Shown here one piece after another: positions 56,928 through 64,000 of a stretch of DNA of 64,000 bases. The notes beneath the pieces are model-generated. The model was not told where the DNA came from. It was given only the letters and a program-made list of their open reading frames with translations, and ran no database searches. Within the stretch, counting starts at the first letter, position 1. Each line of letters begins with the position of its first letter. The translations under genes and the position numbers were made by a program. The DNA is taken from the NCBI RefSeq assembly GCF_943193175.1, contig NZ_CALPDF010000003.1, positions 124,001 through 188,000 on the forward strand. The letters run 5' to 3'. Source of the stretch: Neobacillus muris (lineage in GTDB: Bacteria > Bacillota > Bacilli > Bacillales > Cytobacillaceae).

Positions 56928-57427
56928 GGATCCCTCCTTATTATCGGAAGCCATCCTGGCAGCGTTTTTTTGCTGGAATGGGAATTGGCGGTGCTATCAG
57001 CTGGTGCATTTTTTTATATATTTTTGGAGTTTGGCAGGAGGAGAGCTCCAAGTTAATTCAAAAACAACAAAATGATATCGAGGAACTAAAGAATGATATA
57101 AAAATTTGGCAAGCAGATTATGAAGAGTTAAATAAACAAAATTTAGAGAAAATCACTGTCCAAAAGATTAACATCAAGATTACCAACGGGGATCGATATA
57201 AGCTGGATGATTTGAGCATTTTCCAGACCGAGGAAGCTGTACGGGATGACATTAAAATGGTCCTGGCCAAAGACTTAGAGACCGTTGCCAAGAGCAAGGA
57301 ATTAATCAAAAAGATTATTGAAAATGAACCGGTAAAATTGAACGCCAAAAGATACAGGCTTAAGGTAACAGAAATGGTGATTTATACTACGCTTTCCATC
57401 GATTTGGAGCTGGAGTTCGATGAATAG
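56924..57427 (+). CDS. ytrI: Sporulation protein YtrI
   Basis: 167 residues. One transmembrane segment (about 17-38) followed by a coiled coil (about 40-75) and a soluble C-terminal domain (about 80-165), so anchored with the bulk outside the membrane or in the intermembrane space of the sporangium. Partner of YtrH by overlap and by synteny. Function at the molecular level unknown. Confidence 0.88.
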   Translation: MRIPPYYRKPSWQRFFAGMGIGGAISWCIFLYIFGVWQEESSKLIQKQQNDIEELKNDIKIWQADYEELNKQNLEKITVQKINIKITNGDRYKLDDLSIFQTEEAVRDDIKMVLAKDLETVAKSKELIKKIIENEPVKLNAKRYRLKVTEMVIYTTLSIDLELEFDE

Positions 57428-57456
57428 GAACGGCCCAATTTCCTTGGCCGTCCCGA
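57426..57456. terminator. Possible terminator between ytrI and nrnA
   Basis: ACGGCC/GGCCGT stem (within 57431-57451) around a T-rich loop between convergent genes; no proper T-run on either side, so weak. Confidence 0.4.
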
Positions 57457-57471
57457 TTCACTCACAAAGGC

Positions 57472-58404
57472 TTATTTGCATACCTCCATTAACTCATTTA
57501 TCACCTCAGCCGTTTGATCCCATGAGTAAATGGATGCCCCTGCTGCAAGCGGATGGCCGCCGCCGTTGAATTTTCTGGCGACACCATTGATGACGGGTCC
57601 CTTGGAACGAAGCCGGACTCTAATTTGGTCCGCTTCCTCAATGAAAAATACCCAGGCTTTAATCCCTTTCACATCTCCCAAAGTACTGACAAGCAGGGAT
57701 GCCTCGGATGGCTTGGCCTTGTATTCGTTCAACAGCTCTTTCGTCAGCTTCACACAAGCCACGCCATTGGATTGCCATTCAAAATTTTGCAAAATATATC
57801 CGTTTAGCTTCACGATGTTTGGTTCCAATTCATACATTTTGTCAAAAAGCTCTGTTCGGGAAAAATTGTAATGAATCAGCTCTCCGGCATAAGCAAATGT
57901 TTTTTCGGTAGTGCTCGGATAAATAAATCTCCCCGTATCTCCGACAATCCCCGCAAATAACAGCCTGGCGCCTTCATCATTAAGTTTTAGGCCGTTTTCC
58001 CTGCCAAATAAATAAAACTCATAAATCATTTCACTGCAGGAGCTTGCATTTGTATCTACCCATAATAAATCACCATATGGGTCTTCATTCGGATGATGGT
58101 CGATTTTAATTACCTTATCTCCCAAAGAGTACCGCTTATCGCAGATCCTTTCTTCGTTGGCAGTATCACAAATGATGACCAATGCCCCTCTATAGGTCTC
58201 ATCTGGTATGGAGTCAAGTCTGCGCAAATAGTTAAGCGTCGGCTCCTCCAGCCCGACTGCATATATTTTTTTGCCAGGGTAGGACGCCTGCAAAATAGCA
58301 GCCAGCCCTCCTTGTGAACCGTATGCATCCGGGTCTGGCCGAACATGACGATGAATGATAATGGTTTCATATTGTTCGATGGTTTCCAAAATTTTCTCTT
58401 TCAT
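57472..58404 (-). CDS. nrnA: NanoRNase / 3',5'-bisphosphate nucleotidase (NrnA)
   Basis: 310 residues of the DHH/DHHA1 superfamily. N-terminal DHH motifs: HRHVRPDPDAYGSQ (I), CDTAN (II), DHHPNED (III) and a later DTGRF; C-terminal DHHA1 with GGGHPLAAGAS. Degrades oligoribonucleotides to mononucleotides and dephosphorylates pAp. AAAGGAGTATCT fixes the ATG at 58404, rather than the frame to 58422. Confidence 0.94.
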   Translation of the reverse strand: MKEKILETIEQYETIIIHRHVRPDPDAYGSQGGLAAILQASYPGKKIYAVGLEEPTLNYLRRLDSIPDETYRGALVIICDTANEERICDKRYSLGDKVIKIDHHPNEDPYGDLLWVDTNASSCSEMIYEFYLFGRENGLKLNDEGARLLFAGIVGDTGRFIYPSTTEKTFAYAGELIHYNFSRTELFDKMYELEPNIVKLNGYILQNFEWQSNGVACVKLTKELLNEYKAKPSEASLLVSTLGDVKGIKAWVFFIEEADQIRVRLRSKGPVINGVARKFNGGGHPLAAGASIYSWDQTAEVINELMEVCK

Positions 58405-58503
58405 AGATACTCCTTTTCCCACACATTTTTAGCAGCTATTCTGGCATTTTCCTGCCATTAACGATACAATAAATATGATTTTCAAAACTTGGAGGAACGG
58501 ACC

Positions 58504-58818
58504 ATGTTTGTATTCGTATTACTGATCGCTTTTTCCTTTGCTTTCTATTTATTTTATAAAACCAAATACTTCCGAAGCAACCGCCCGGTCGAAAAGAAAT
58601 GGCTATCAGCTAAATCCAATATCGCTTTAGGTCTTTTTGTCTGCTTATTTGGCATCAACCATTTGCTGTTTATTTCGGAATCAGCTGTCAGCTACCTTGT
58701 CGCTGCCATTTTCATCCTTTATGGCGCCTATTTCAGCTGGGCAGGCGTAAAAAAATATAAACATTACCACCCCTTTGCAATAGAAGAAGCCAAAATGGCC
58801 GATGAAGTCTCTTCATAA
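58504..58818 (+). CDS. ytpI: YtpI-family membrane protein
   Basis: 104 residues with three transmembrane segments (about 1-20, 41-60 and 65-85); matches YtpI by pattern and by position between nrnA and ytoI. GGAGGAACGGACC precedes the ATG at 58504. Function unknown. Followed by its own terminator. Confidence 0.85.
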   Translation: MFVFVLLIAFSFAFYLFYKTKYFRSNRPVEKKWLSAKSNIALGLFVCLFGINHLLFISESAVSYLVAAIFILYGAYFSWAGVKKYKHYHPFAIEEAKMADEVSS

Positions 58819-58837
58819 GAAAACCACAGCATAAATA

Positions 58838-58874
58838 GTGCAGCCGCTTCTCCTAAATGGGAAGCGGCTTTTGG
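58838..58874 (+). terminator. Terminator of ytpI
   Basis: 9-bp stem AGCCGCTTC/GAAGCGGCT (58842-58850, 58861-58869) followed by TTTT. Confidence 0.82.
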
Positions 58875-58911
58875 CTATTGAGCAGCAATCTTTGGAAAGC
58901 AAGCTGTCCGT

Positions 58912-60231
58912 TTACGACCGGTCAATCAGCTGGCAGGTCATCATCGCTTTTCCAACGAGCACACCATCATTAAATACTTCTACATCGACTTTTCCGAATT
59001 TCCGGCCCACTTCAAGAATTCTCGGTACAATTTCAATCGTCGTTTCCATCTGGACCGGCTTGATAAAATAGATCGACATGCTTTCTACTACTAAGTCGCC
59101 CTTTTTATAGCTTCTCAGAACCCGGTTTGCGGCCTCTGAGACAATCGTAGTAAATACCCCATACGAAATCGTCCCTAAATGATTGGTCATTTGCGGGGAG
59201 ACTTCCAGGGTAAATACATCCTCGCCTTTTGGCTTTCCTTGAATTAAGGCCATTTGATTGGTCACAATATCATCTAAAGTTTCGCCCACCTGAGGCTGCC
59301 TTTGGTTCATTTGCAGCGCTTTTAAAACATCCTGGCGGCTAATGAGCCCCTCTAACCGATTAGAATCATCTGCGACGGGAAGCACTTCAATTCCTTCCCA
59401 AACCATCATATGGGCTGTCGAGGCAACACTTGTTTTTCCTGTCACGGTCATCGGCTGCTTGGTCATAATCTTATCAATCGATATATCAGGATCCTGTCCC
59501 AGGACATCCTTACTTGTCACGATCCCTTGGATTTTCATGTTATGATCTACCACCGGATAACGGCTGTGGCCCGTTTGGGCATTAAATTCATGCCATTTCG
59601 ATACTTTATCAATTGTTTTCAAGTAAAAGGTCTCTTGAATGGGCGTCAAAATATCTTCCACCAAGATGATTTCCTTTTTAATTAATTGGTCATAAATTGC
59701 CCGGTTAATCATTGTTGCAACAGTGAACGTATCATAACTTGAGGAGATGATCGGCAGCTCTAACTGGTCAGCCAATTTTTTTACTTGGTCTTCTGTATCA
59801 AAGCCTCCAGTAATGAGAACAGCCGCACCGGCCTTTAGGGCAAGTTCATGCGCCTGCGTCCTGTTCCCCACAATGAGCAAGCTGCCTGCGTCTGTATAAC
59901 GCATCATCGCCTCTAATTTCATCGCACCAATGACAAATTTATTTAAGGTTTTATGAAGTCCTGTTCTTCCTCCTAAAACCTGGCCATCGACAATATTGAC
60001 CACTTCTGCAAACGTAAGCTTTTCTATGTTTTCTTTTTTCTTGCGTTCAATCCGAATGGTTCCTACCCTTTCAATCGTGCTGACATAGCCTTTATTTTCG
60101 GCTTCTTTAATAGCCCGATAGGCCGTGCCTTCACTTACATTCATCGCCTTGGCGATTTGCCTGACCGATATTTTTTCACCAATCGGCAAGCTGTCAATAT
60201 ATTGCAAAATCTGTTCATGTTTCGTAGCCAA
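58912..60231 (-). CDS. ytoI: YtoI: HTH, DRTGG, tandem CBS and hot-dog domain regulator
   Basis: 439 residues (same length as B. subtilis YtoI as I recall). N-terminal winged helix (about 1-65; SVRQIAKAMNVSEGTAYRAI), DRTGG domain (about 70-185, with QVLGGRTGLHKTL), a CBS pair (about 195-310; SRYPVVDHNMKIQGIVTSKD and EVLPVADDSNRLEGLISRQD), and a C-terminal hot-dog thioesterase-like domain (about 325-435). The CBS pair likely binds an adenine nucleotide. Targets unknown. TTG at 60231 chosen by AAAGG spacing. Confidence 0.88.
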   Translation of the reverse strand: MATKHEQILQYIDSLPIGEKISVRQIAKAMNVSEGTAYRAIKEAENKGYVSTIERVGTIRIERKKKENIEKLTFAEVVNIVDGQVLGGRTGLHKTLNKFVIGAMKLEAMMRYTDAGSLLIVGNRTQAHELALKAGAAVLITGGFDTEDQVKKLADQLELPIISSSYDTFTVATMINRAIYDQLIKKEIILVEDILTPIQETFYLKTIDKVSKWHEFNAQTGHSRYPVVDHNMKIQGIVTSKDVLGQDPDISIDKIMTKQPMTVTGKTSVASTAHMMVWEGIEVLPVADDSNRLEGLISRQDVLKALQMNQRQPQVGETLDDIVTNQMALIQGKPKGEDVFTLEVSPQMTNHLGTISYGVFTTIVSEAANRVLRSYKKGDLVVESMSIYFIKPVQMETTIEIVPRILEVGRKFGKVDVEVFNDGVLVGKAMMTCQLIDRS

Positions 60232-60348
60232 GACCTTCACCCTTTATATGTTGACTTCCAATCTTTCCACCCTAAGATTGGACCTTAGTTTCATTATAAA
60301 GTGTTGAAAGCCTTGATTCAATGCAGTTTCTCACATATCGCAGCGATT

Positions 60349-60585
60349 TTAGTAGAACGAACGGGCTCTTTTTCTTGCCTTTTCCGGTCCCTGCTTCTGG
60401 ATTCTCCGCTTAGGGGAATACAGCCATGCCGTTAGATTTCCTGCGGCCACAACCAGCGCAAAGGCAAGCCAGGTTATTGAAAATGCCCCCTGCAGCCCTT
60501 CTGCCGTCACCGATAACCTTGGCACAGCCGTGTAGAGCAAATAACCGCAAAGTAAAAGACAAAGCAAATATCTATTCCTTTTCAA
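60349..60585 (-). CDS. Small membrane protein of unknown function
   Basis: About 78 residues (MKRNRYLLCLLLC...) with two hydrophobic helices (about 4-20 and 34-54) and a very basic C-terminal tail rich in Lys/Arg. GGGAGG stands 8 bases before the TTG at 60585, so that is the start rather than the open frame to 60630. Lies between ytoI and ytkL in the same direction. Confidence 0.65.
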   Translation of the reverse strand: MKRNRYLLCLLLCGYLLYTAVPRLSVTAEGLQGAFSITWLAFALVVAAGNLTAWLYSPKRRIQKQGPEKARKRARSFY

Positions 60586-60664
60586 CTCATTTTCCTCCCT
60601 TATGAACCTGCTTGTTTCATTTTTATGCAATAAGGGAGAAAAAAAGCATGGTTAATTGGAAAAA

Positions 60665-61348
60665 TTATAGTTCAATACTCTCGCCAGGTTCTAAAACCTT
60701 GCCATTATTGGCTTCCAGCATGGCCACAAATCGGTATGGATCCTGCTTAATTGGCGGGAAGGTATTGTAATGGATGGGGACGGTTATTTTTGCCTGCAAT
60801 AGTTTAGCTGCGTAAGCTGCATCTTCAGGACCCATTGTAAAGTTATCGCCAATTGGCAAGAATGCCAAATCAATCGGGTGGCGTTCACCTATCAATTTCA
60901 TATCTGAGAAAAGCCCTGTGTCTCCAGCATGATAAATCGTTTTTCCTTCATTCATAAACAAGATTCCAGCAGGCATGCCGCAATAAATAATTTGCTTATT
61001 GGCTTCATCCACATAGCCTGAGCCATGGAAGGCTTGGGTCAATTTTACCCGCCCAAACTCAAATTGATAGGAGCCCCCGATATGCATGGCATGCGTTTTG
61101 ACCCCTTTAAAGCTTAAAAAGTCGCATAGATCCGCATTAGCAATGACAAGTGAATCGTTCTGCTTGGCTAATTCAACCGTATCACCTACATGGTCCCCAT
61201 GGCCATGAGTTAAAATAATCACATCGGGATGAACATCCTCTGCTTTTAAATCTGTTAATCCATTACCTGTAATAAATGGATCGATAAAAATGGTTTTTCC
61301 ATTGGATTTGATTTGAACTACCGAATGTCCATGATATGAAACTTGCAT
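60665..61348 (-). CDS. ytkL: Metallo-beta-lactamase fold hydrolase (UPF0173)
   Basis: 227 residues as in B. subtilis Ytk[10 protein letters not shown] metal motif (about 54-62), a His in [12 protein letters not shown] region, and [10 protein letters not shown] with a third metal Asp, then a final HYNTFP His. Cytoplasmic, substrate unknown; UPF0173 relatives act on varied ester or amide bonds. AAAGGGG precedes the ATG at 61348; a longer frame to 61390 is not needed. Confidence 0.9.
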   Translation of the reverse strand: MQVSYHGHSVVQIKSNGKTIFIDPFITGNGLTDLKAEDVHPDVIILTHGHGDHVGDTVELAKQNDSLVIANADLCDFLSFKGVKTHAMHIGGSYQFEFGRVKLTQAFHGSGYVDEANKQIIYCGMPAGILFMNEGKTIYHAGDTGLFSDMKLIGERHPIDLAFLPIGDNFTMGPEDAAYAAKLLQAKITVPIHYNTFPPIKQDPYRFVAMLEANNGKVLEPGESIEL

Positions 61349-61522
61349 TTTACTATCCCCTTTCATCAGAATCCACCTAACTATTTCCATAAAAACTTAG
61401 GATTTCCTTCCCAATTATGCCCATAACATTTATATTTTAGCACATGATAATATCAGATAGTTTACATCAATCCTTAATACTGCTACTCTCAATTAAGAGA
61501 TTGATATTTAGGAGGAAGAAAA

Positions 61523-62623
61523 ATGAACCAGCGCTTAAAAATGCTGCAAACCTGGATGAGGGAAAATGAAATAGAAGTATGTTTTCTTACCTCTTCAGAA
61601 AATGTTTTTTATTTAACCGGATACTTTACCGACCCGCATGAAAGATTGCTGGCCTTAGCTGTGTTCCAGGAGAAAGAGCCATTTTTAATGGTGCCGTCCA
61701 TGGAGGTGCATGATGCAAGAAATTCCGGCTGGGAACAAGAAATCATCGGCTACAGCGATATCGATAACCCGTGGGACATAGTCGCGAAAGCCATCCAGCA
61801 ACGATTATCAGCCGTTTCTAAAGCAGCCATTGAAAAAGAGCACATGAATGTGGAACGATACGAACAGCTGTTAAACCTATTCCCCAAGGCCGCTTTTGTT
61901 TCCGCAGAGGAAAAATTAAGACTTCTTCGGATGATTAAGGATGAAAAAGAAATAGCAGCCATAAAAGAAGCTGCTGCCATGGCGGATTATGCCATTGAAT
62001 TCGGTGCGAGCGAATTAAAGGAAGGCAAAACAGAGCTGGAGGTCCTCAATGCCCTCGAGTATGCCCTTAAACAAAAAGGGATCACAGAAATGTCTTTTTC
62101 CACAATGGTGCTGACCGGCGCAAACGCTGCCTCGCCGCATGGCAATCCTGGCACGACTAGAATCCAAAAAGGCGATTTAGTGTTATTCGACTTAGGTGTC
62201 GTTGTCGACCGTTATTGCTCCGATATCACCAGAACGGTGGCTTTTGGAGATATTAATGACAAGCAGAAAGAAATCTATGATACTGTTTTAAGAGCCCAAT
62301 TAGCCGCATTAGAGGCCAGCAAGCCTGGTGTTACTGCTGCTGATATTGACCTTACCGCACGCAAAGTGATTGCGGATGCCGGATACGGCGAGTATTTCCC
62401 GCATCGGCTGGGCCATGGTTTGGGAATCAGTATCCATGAGTACCCTTCCTTAACCGAAACAAATCCACTTGTGATGGAAACAGGGATGGTTTTTACTATT
62501 GAACCAGGCATTTATGTCCCTAATGTTGCAGGGGTGCGGATTGAGGATGATGTTTTAATAACAGCAGATGGCGCTGCCGCCCTGACTAAATATCCAAAAG
62601 AACTGCAGATCATTAAGCATTAA
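61523..62623 (+). CDS. M24-family Xaa-Pro peptidase
   Basis: 366 residues. N-terminal creatinase-like domain (about 1-125) and C-terminal pita-bread metallopeptidase fold: Asp in LFDLGVVVDRYCSDITRTVA (metal pair), His in HRLGHGLGISIHEYP and Glu residues in FTIEPGIYV and RIEDDVLIT. Cuts N-terminal residues before proline. AGGAGG precedes the ATG. Resembles B. subtilis YkvY or YqhT but I cannot choose, so no symbol. Divergent from ytkL. Confidence 0.92.
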   Translation: MNQRLKMLQTWMRENEIEVCFLTSSENVFYLTGYFTDPHERLLALAVFQEKEPFLMVPSMEVHDARNSGWEQEIIGYSDIDNPWDIVAKAIQQRLSAVSKAAIEKEHMNVERYEQLLNLFPKAAFVSAEEKLRLLRMIKDEKEIAAIKEAAAMADYAIEFGASELKEGKTELEVLNALEYALKQKGITEMSFSTMVLTGANAASPHGNPGTTRIQKGDLVLFDLGVVVDRYCSDITRTVAFGDINDKQKEIYDTVLRAQLAALEASKPGVTAADIDLTARKVIADAGYGEYFPHRLGHGLGISIHEYPSLTETNPLVMETGMVFTIEPGIYVPNVAGVRIEDDVLITADGAAALTKYPKELQIIKH

Positions 62624-62640
62624 ACAGGAAATAATTCACA

Positions 62641-62669
62641 TTGAACTATTGGCCGTTATAAGGTAATAT
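62641..62669 (+). promoter_or_regulatory. SigA promoter of the 6S-type RNA
   Basis: TTGAAC, exactly 17-bp spacer, TAATAT; expected start at A62676. It lies 18 bases after the M24 peptidase stop codon. Confidence 0.8.
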
Positions 62670-62675
62670 ATATCT

Positions 62676-62875
62676 ACAAGCTGCGTTGTACGTAAACCAT
62701 AATAAAGTTTTAACCTTTAGACTGTAAAAGGGAGTTTTAATTGAAGCAGGAATGACAGGCCTCTGTCTATACGACATGGAGGACATGCAAGAGAGCTTCT
62801 GCGAACACCCACTTTGAGGAGTGGTGGTTTAAAACTTTCTTATATTAATTACGGCAAATGCGGCTGTATATAACC
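62676..62875 (+). ncRNA. Probable 6S RNA (6S-2 / bsrB-like)
   Basis: A stable ~195-nt rod is visible. The 5' end (62675-62695) pairs with 62849-62868 over about 17 bp with a bulge and a 3x3 internal loop. Further in, 62705-62715 can face 62827-62838 (GTTTTAACC against GGTTTAAAAC), giving a central bubble, and the apical part has short stems such as GACAG/CTGTC. AAGTTTTAACCTTT at 62705-62718, about position 43 from the start, sits where 6S RNA templates its product RNA; it resembles the one I recall for B. subtilis 6S-2. Inhibits the SigA holoenzyme in stationary phase. Class assignment is by structure and memory. Confidence 0.72.
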
Positions 62876-62882
62876 AATTATT

Positions 62883-62915
62883 AAAGCCAGCTCCTTTCAA
62901 TGGGCTGGTTTTTGG
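62883..62915 (+). terminator. Terminator downstream of the 6S-type RNA
   Basis: AAAGCCAGC pairs with GCTGGTTTT (62883-62912 overall) with a T-run. It may be the primary 3' end, followed by trimming. Confidence 0.75.
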
Positions 62916-62997
62916 TTTTTTATTGCTCTCATTTTACCTTTTATAATAGGAATAAACGGGCATTATTTTGCATTTACGCCATAGAGTTACAAACTAA

Positions 62998-63031
62998 AAA
63001 AGCCTTGCCATTATGCACGGCAAGACTTTTT
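62998..63031 (-). terminator. Terminator of the aromatic/Gly-rich genes
   Basis: CTTGCC/GGCAAG stem with T-run on the minus strand, 10 bases after the stop of the 63041-63298 gene. Between 62920 and 62997 I see nothing. Confidence 0.78.
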
Positions 63032-63040
63032 CATTCTAGA

Positions 63041-63298
63041 TCACCAAAATCCTCCATATGGGTATCCATAATACGGATAACCAAATCCATAAGAGAATGG
63101 CGACAAAAGAGCACCTGCAGCTAAACCTGTCAAGAACGGAAAGCCAAAGCCCCACGGACGGAAACCCCACCCCCATGGGCGGCCAAAACCTCCAAAATGT
63201 CCAAAACCGTGATGAAGTCTTGCGTCATTCGGATCCAAGGCATAAATCTCCGGATAGATGACAGGAGCACCCTGCATCATTTGCAATTCTGAATTCAT
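63041..63298 (-). CDS. Gly/aromatic/Pro-rich small protein, spore-coat-like
   Basis: 85 residues. A short charged head (MNSELQMMQGAPVIYP) then a low-complexity segment of G, F, W, Y and P with RPWGWGFRPWGFGFPF and a YPYYGYPYGGF tail; a weak hydrophobic stretch (about 55-68) is embedded. AAAGGGAGGG precedes the ATG. Shares RPWGFGFP with the next gene: tandem paralogues. Composition resembles spore surface or coat proteins of Bacillaceae, but there is no direct evidence here. Confidence 0.7.
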   Translation of the reverse strand: MNSELQMMQGAPVIYPEIYALDPNDARLHHGFGHFGGFGRPWGWGFRPWGFGFPFLTGLAAGALLSPFSYGFGYPYYGYPYGGFW

Positions 63299-63328
63299 AG
63301 TGGCCCTCCCTTTTGTCTTACCGCTTAT

Positions 63329-63520
63329 TTAAATGAAGAACGGAAAGCCAAAACCGACTCCAAATGGAGGAAACCCGAATCCCCAAGGACGGTATCCCCA
63401 TCCAAAGCCCCACGGACGGAATCCAAAACCACCATATCCCCATAACCTGTAATCATTATCAGCATATTGGATTGTTTGATCATAGGGCAGATAACCTGGG
63501 TTCATATACATATTATTCAT
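63329..63520 (-). CDS. Gly/aromatic/Pro-rich small protein, paralogue of the neighbour
   Basis: 63 residues with two RPWGFG copies (FRPWGFGWGYRPWGFGFPPF) after a Tyr/Asn-rich head. GAGGAGGTAAAGAT precedes the ATG at 63520. Same direction and 30 bases before the 63298 gene, so likely one mRNA. Cell-surface or coat role inferred only from composition. Confidence 0.68.
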   Translation of the reverse strand: MNNMYMNPGYLPYDQTIQYADNDYRLWGYGGFGFRPWGFGWGYRPWGFGFPPFGVGFGFPFFI

Positions 63521-63625
63521 ATCTTTACCTCCTCGAAAAAGATAACTTACACTAAAGAATATGTAATCCCGAAAATAAACTCTTGGGTAAATGCCCTAGA
63601 AACAAAGATTTCTCCCACAAAATAA

Positions 63626-63654
63626 GAAAAGGACTGCCCGAAATGACAGTCCAT
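63626..63654 (-). terminator. Terminator after the 55-aa gene
   Basis: GGACTG/CAGTCC stem (63632-63637, 63648-63653), TTTTCTT on the minus strand. Confidence 0.7.
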
Positions 63655-63667
63655 CACGATCAAAACA

Positions 63668-63835
63668 TCAACCATTAGCATTAGGAATATCAGCACGGCC
63701 AGACTGATCATTTGCAAAATCCGCATGATCCTCTATGGACCCGCTGTTATAAGAATTCATGATCTGGTCACTTACCTCTTTTGTTCCCCTTTCATCAAAA
63801 TCAAACGTATACTTCACTTTCGAATTATTCACCAT
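63668..63835 (-). CDS. Small hydrophilic protein of unknown function (55 residues)
   Basis: ORF starting MVNNSKVKYTFDFDERGTKE, acidic and polar, without cysteine or membrane segment. AAAAGGAGAATGAT is an excellent ribosome site, and a terminator follows. Short length, polar composition and position beside coat-like genes would fit a minor spore or stress protein; I do not recognise the family. Confidence 0.72.
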   Translation of the reverse strand: MVNNSKVKYTFDFDERGTKEVSDQIMNSYNSGSIEDHADFANDQSGRADIPNANG

Positions 63836-63938
63836 ATCATTCTCCTTTTTAATCTCTGCTTACCCCTTTATTGTTCGAAAAATTGCAACAACCATACACT
63901 GTTAAATATTGTATAATCAGGGTGAGGAGATGATAATC

Positions 63939-64000
63939 ATGGGACTTCAATATCAAAATATTTTAGTCGCTATTGATGGTTCAAAGGAAGCAGATTGGGC
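63939..64000 (+). CDS. Universal stress protein (UspA) family, start only
   Basis: First 20 residues (MGLQYQNILVAIDGSKEADW) end at the window edge. ILVAIDGS is the typical beta-1/loop of UspA ATP-binding proteins. AGGAG is 8 bases before the ATG at 63939; an ATG at 63930 is too close to it. TATAAT at 63912-63917 is a likely -10, but a -35 is unclear. Confidence 0.8.
   Translation, partial: MGLQYQNILVAIDGSKEADW

Noticed and set aside
62752..62817. 21-codon ORF (MTGLCLYDMEDM...) in the same transcript
   Set aside because: No properly spaced ribosome site, and it lies in the highly paired part of the 6S-type RNA.
62733..62841. GGA motifs in hairpin loops read as a CsrA-titrating RNA
   Set aside because: The end-pairing rod, the central bubble, the length and the AAGTTTTAACCTTT template position fit 6S RNA better.

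Overview
The window is a typical vegetative chromosome segment of a spore-forming Bacillaceae (Bacillus sensu lato; Neobacillus, Mesobacillus or Cytobacillus would fit). The gene order closely follows what I remember of the uvrC-trxA-etfAB through ytkL arc of Bacillus subtilis. Spore-specific genes (sspI, ytxC, ytaF, ytvI, ytrH, ytrI), T-box leaders and GGAGG ribosome binding sites all agree with this. I see no rRNA, tRNA, insertion sequence, prophage or CRISPR array. Genus-level placement is inference.

Layout. 1-1301: uvrC (cut by the window edge) and trxA. 1545-2914: a NERD/zinc-ribbon protein followed by a 52-bp hairpin-forming tandem repeat array; this is the only block that looks accessory. 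2976-8290: fatty-acid degradation (lcfA, fadR, fadB, etfB, etfA) with a FadR box over an internal promoter. 8397-13969: a tiny membrane protein, yshE, mutS2, polX, yshB, zapA. 14066-15319: rnhC and a pterin dehydratase. 15532-20437: pheT/pheS under a Phe T-box, ysgA, sspI. 20623-26494: ysdC, dUTPase, ysdA, infC-rpmI-rplT with a leader, thrS under a Thr T-box. 26528-34461: ytxC, dnaI, dnaB, nrdR, an unknown gene, gapB, coaE, ytaF, mutM. 34505-39634: polA and phoPR. 39905-44473: mdh, icd, citZ, ytwI. 44648-50837: ytvI, pyk, pfkA, accA, accD. 51026-56393: a GntR/FCD regulator, malic enzyme ytsJ, dnaE. 56589-61348: ytrH, ytrI, nrnA, ytpI, ytoI, a small membrane protein, ytkL. 61523-64000: an M24 peptidase, a 6S-type RNA, two aromatic/Gly-rich paralogues, a 55-aa protein and the start of a UspA-family gene.

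How the genes work together. The region joins lower glycolysis (pfkA, pyk), gluconeogenesis (gapB), the oxidative TCA branch (citZ, icd, mdh), pyruvate/NADPH supply (ytsJ), fatty acid synthesis (accDA) and fatty acid breakdown (lcfA to etfA). Replication and repair genes (dnaE, dnaB, dnaI, polA, polX, mutS2, mutM, uvrC) lie between them. The most interesting regulatory signal is a GntR/FCD regulator encoded directly after malic enzyme. A matching GTGGYCAGACCAC operator lies just downstream of the -10 box at both the ytsJ and the accDA promoters, which suggests one switch coordinating malic enzyme with the first committed step of lipid synthesis. Other notable items are the internal FadR-controlled promoter with an unusual leader hairpin, a 6S RNA gene with a visible product-RNA template, a 27-residue membrane protein missed by ordinary length cut-offs, and infC with its AUU start.
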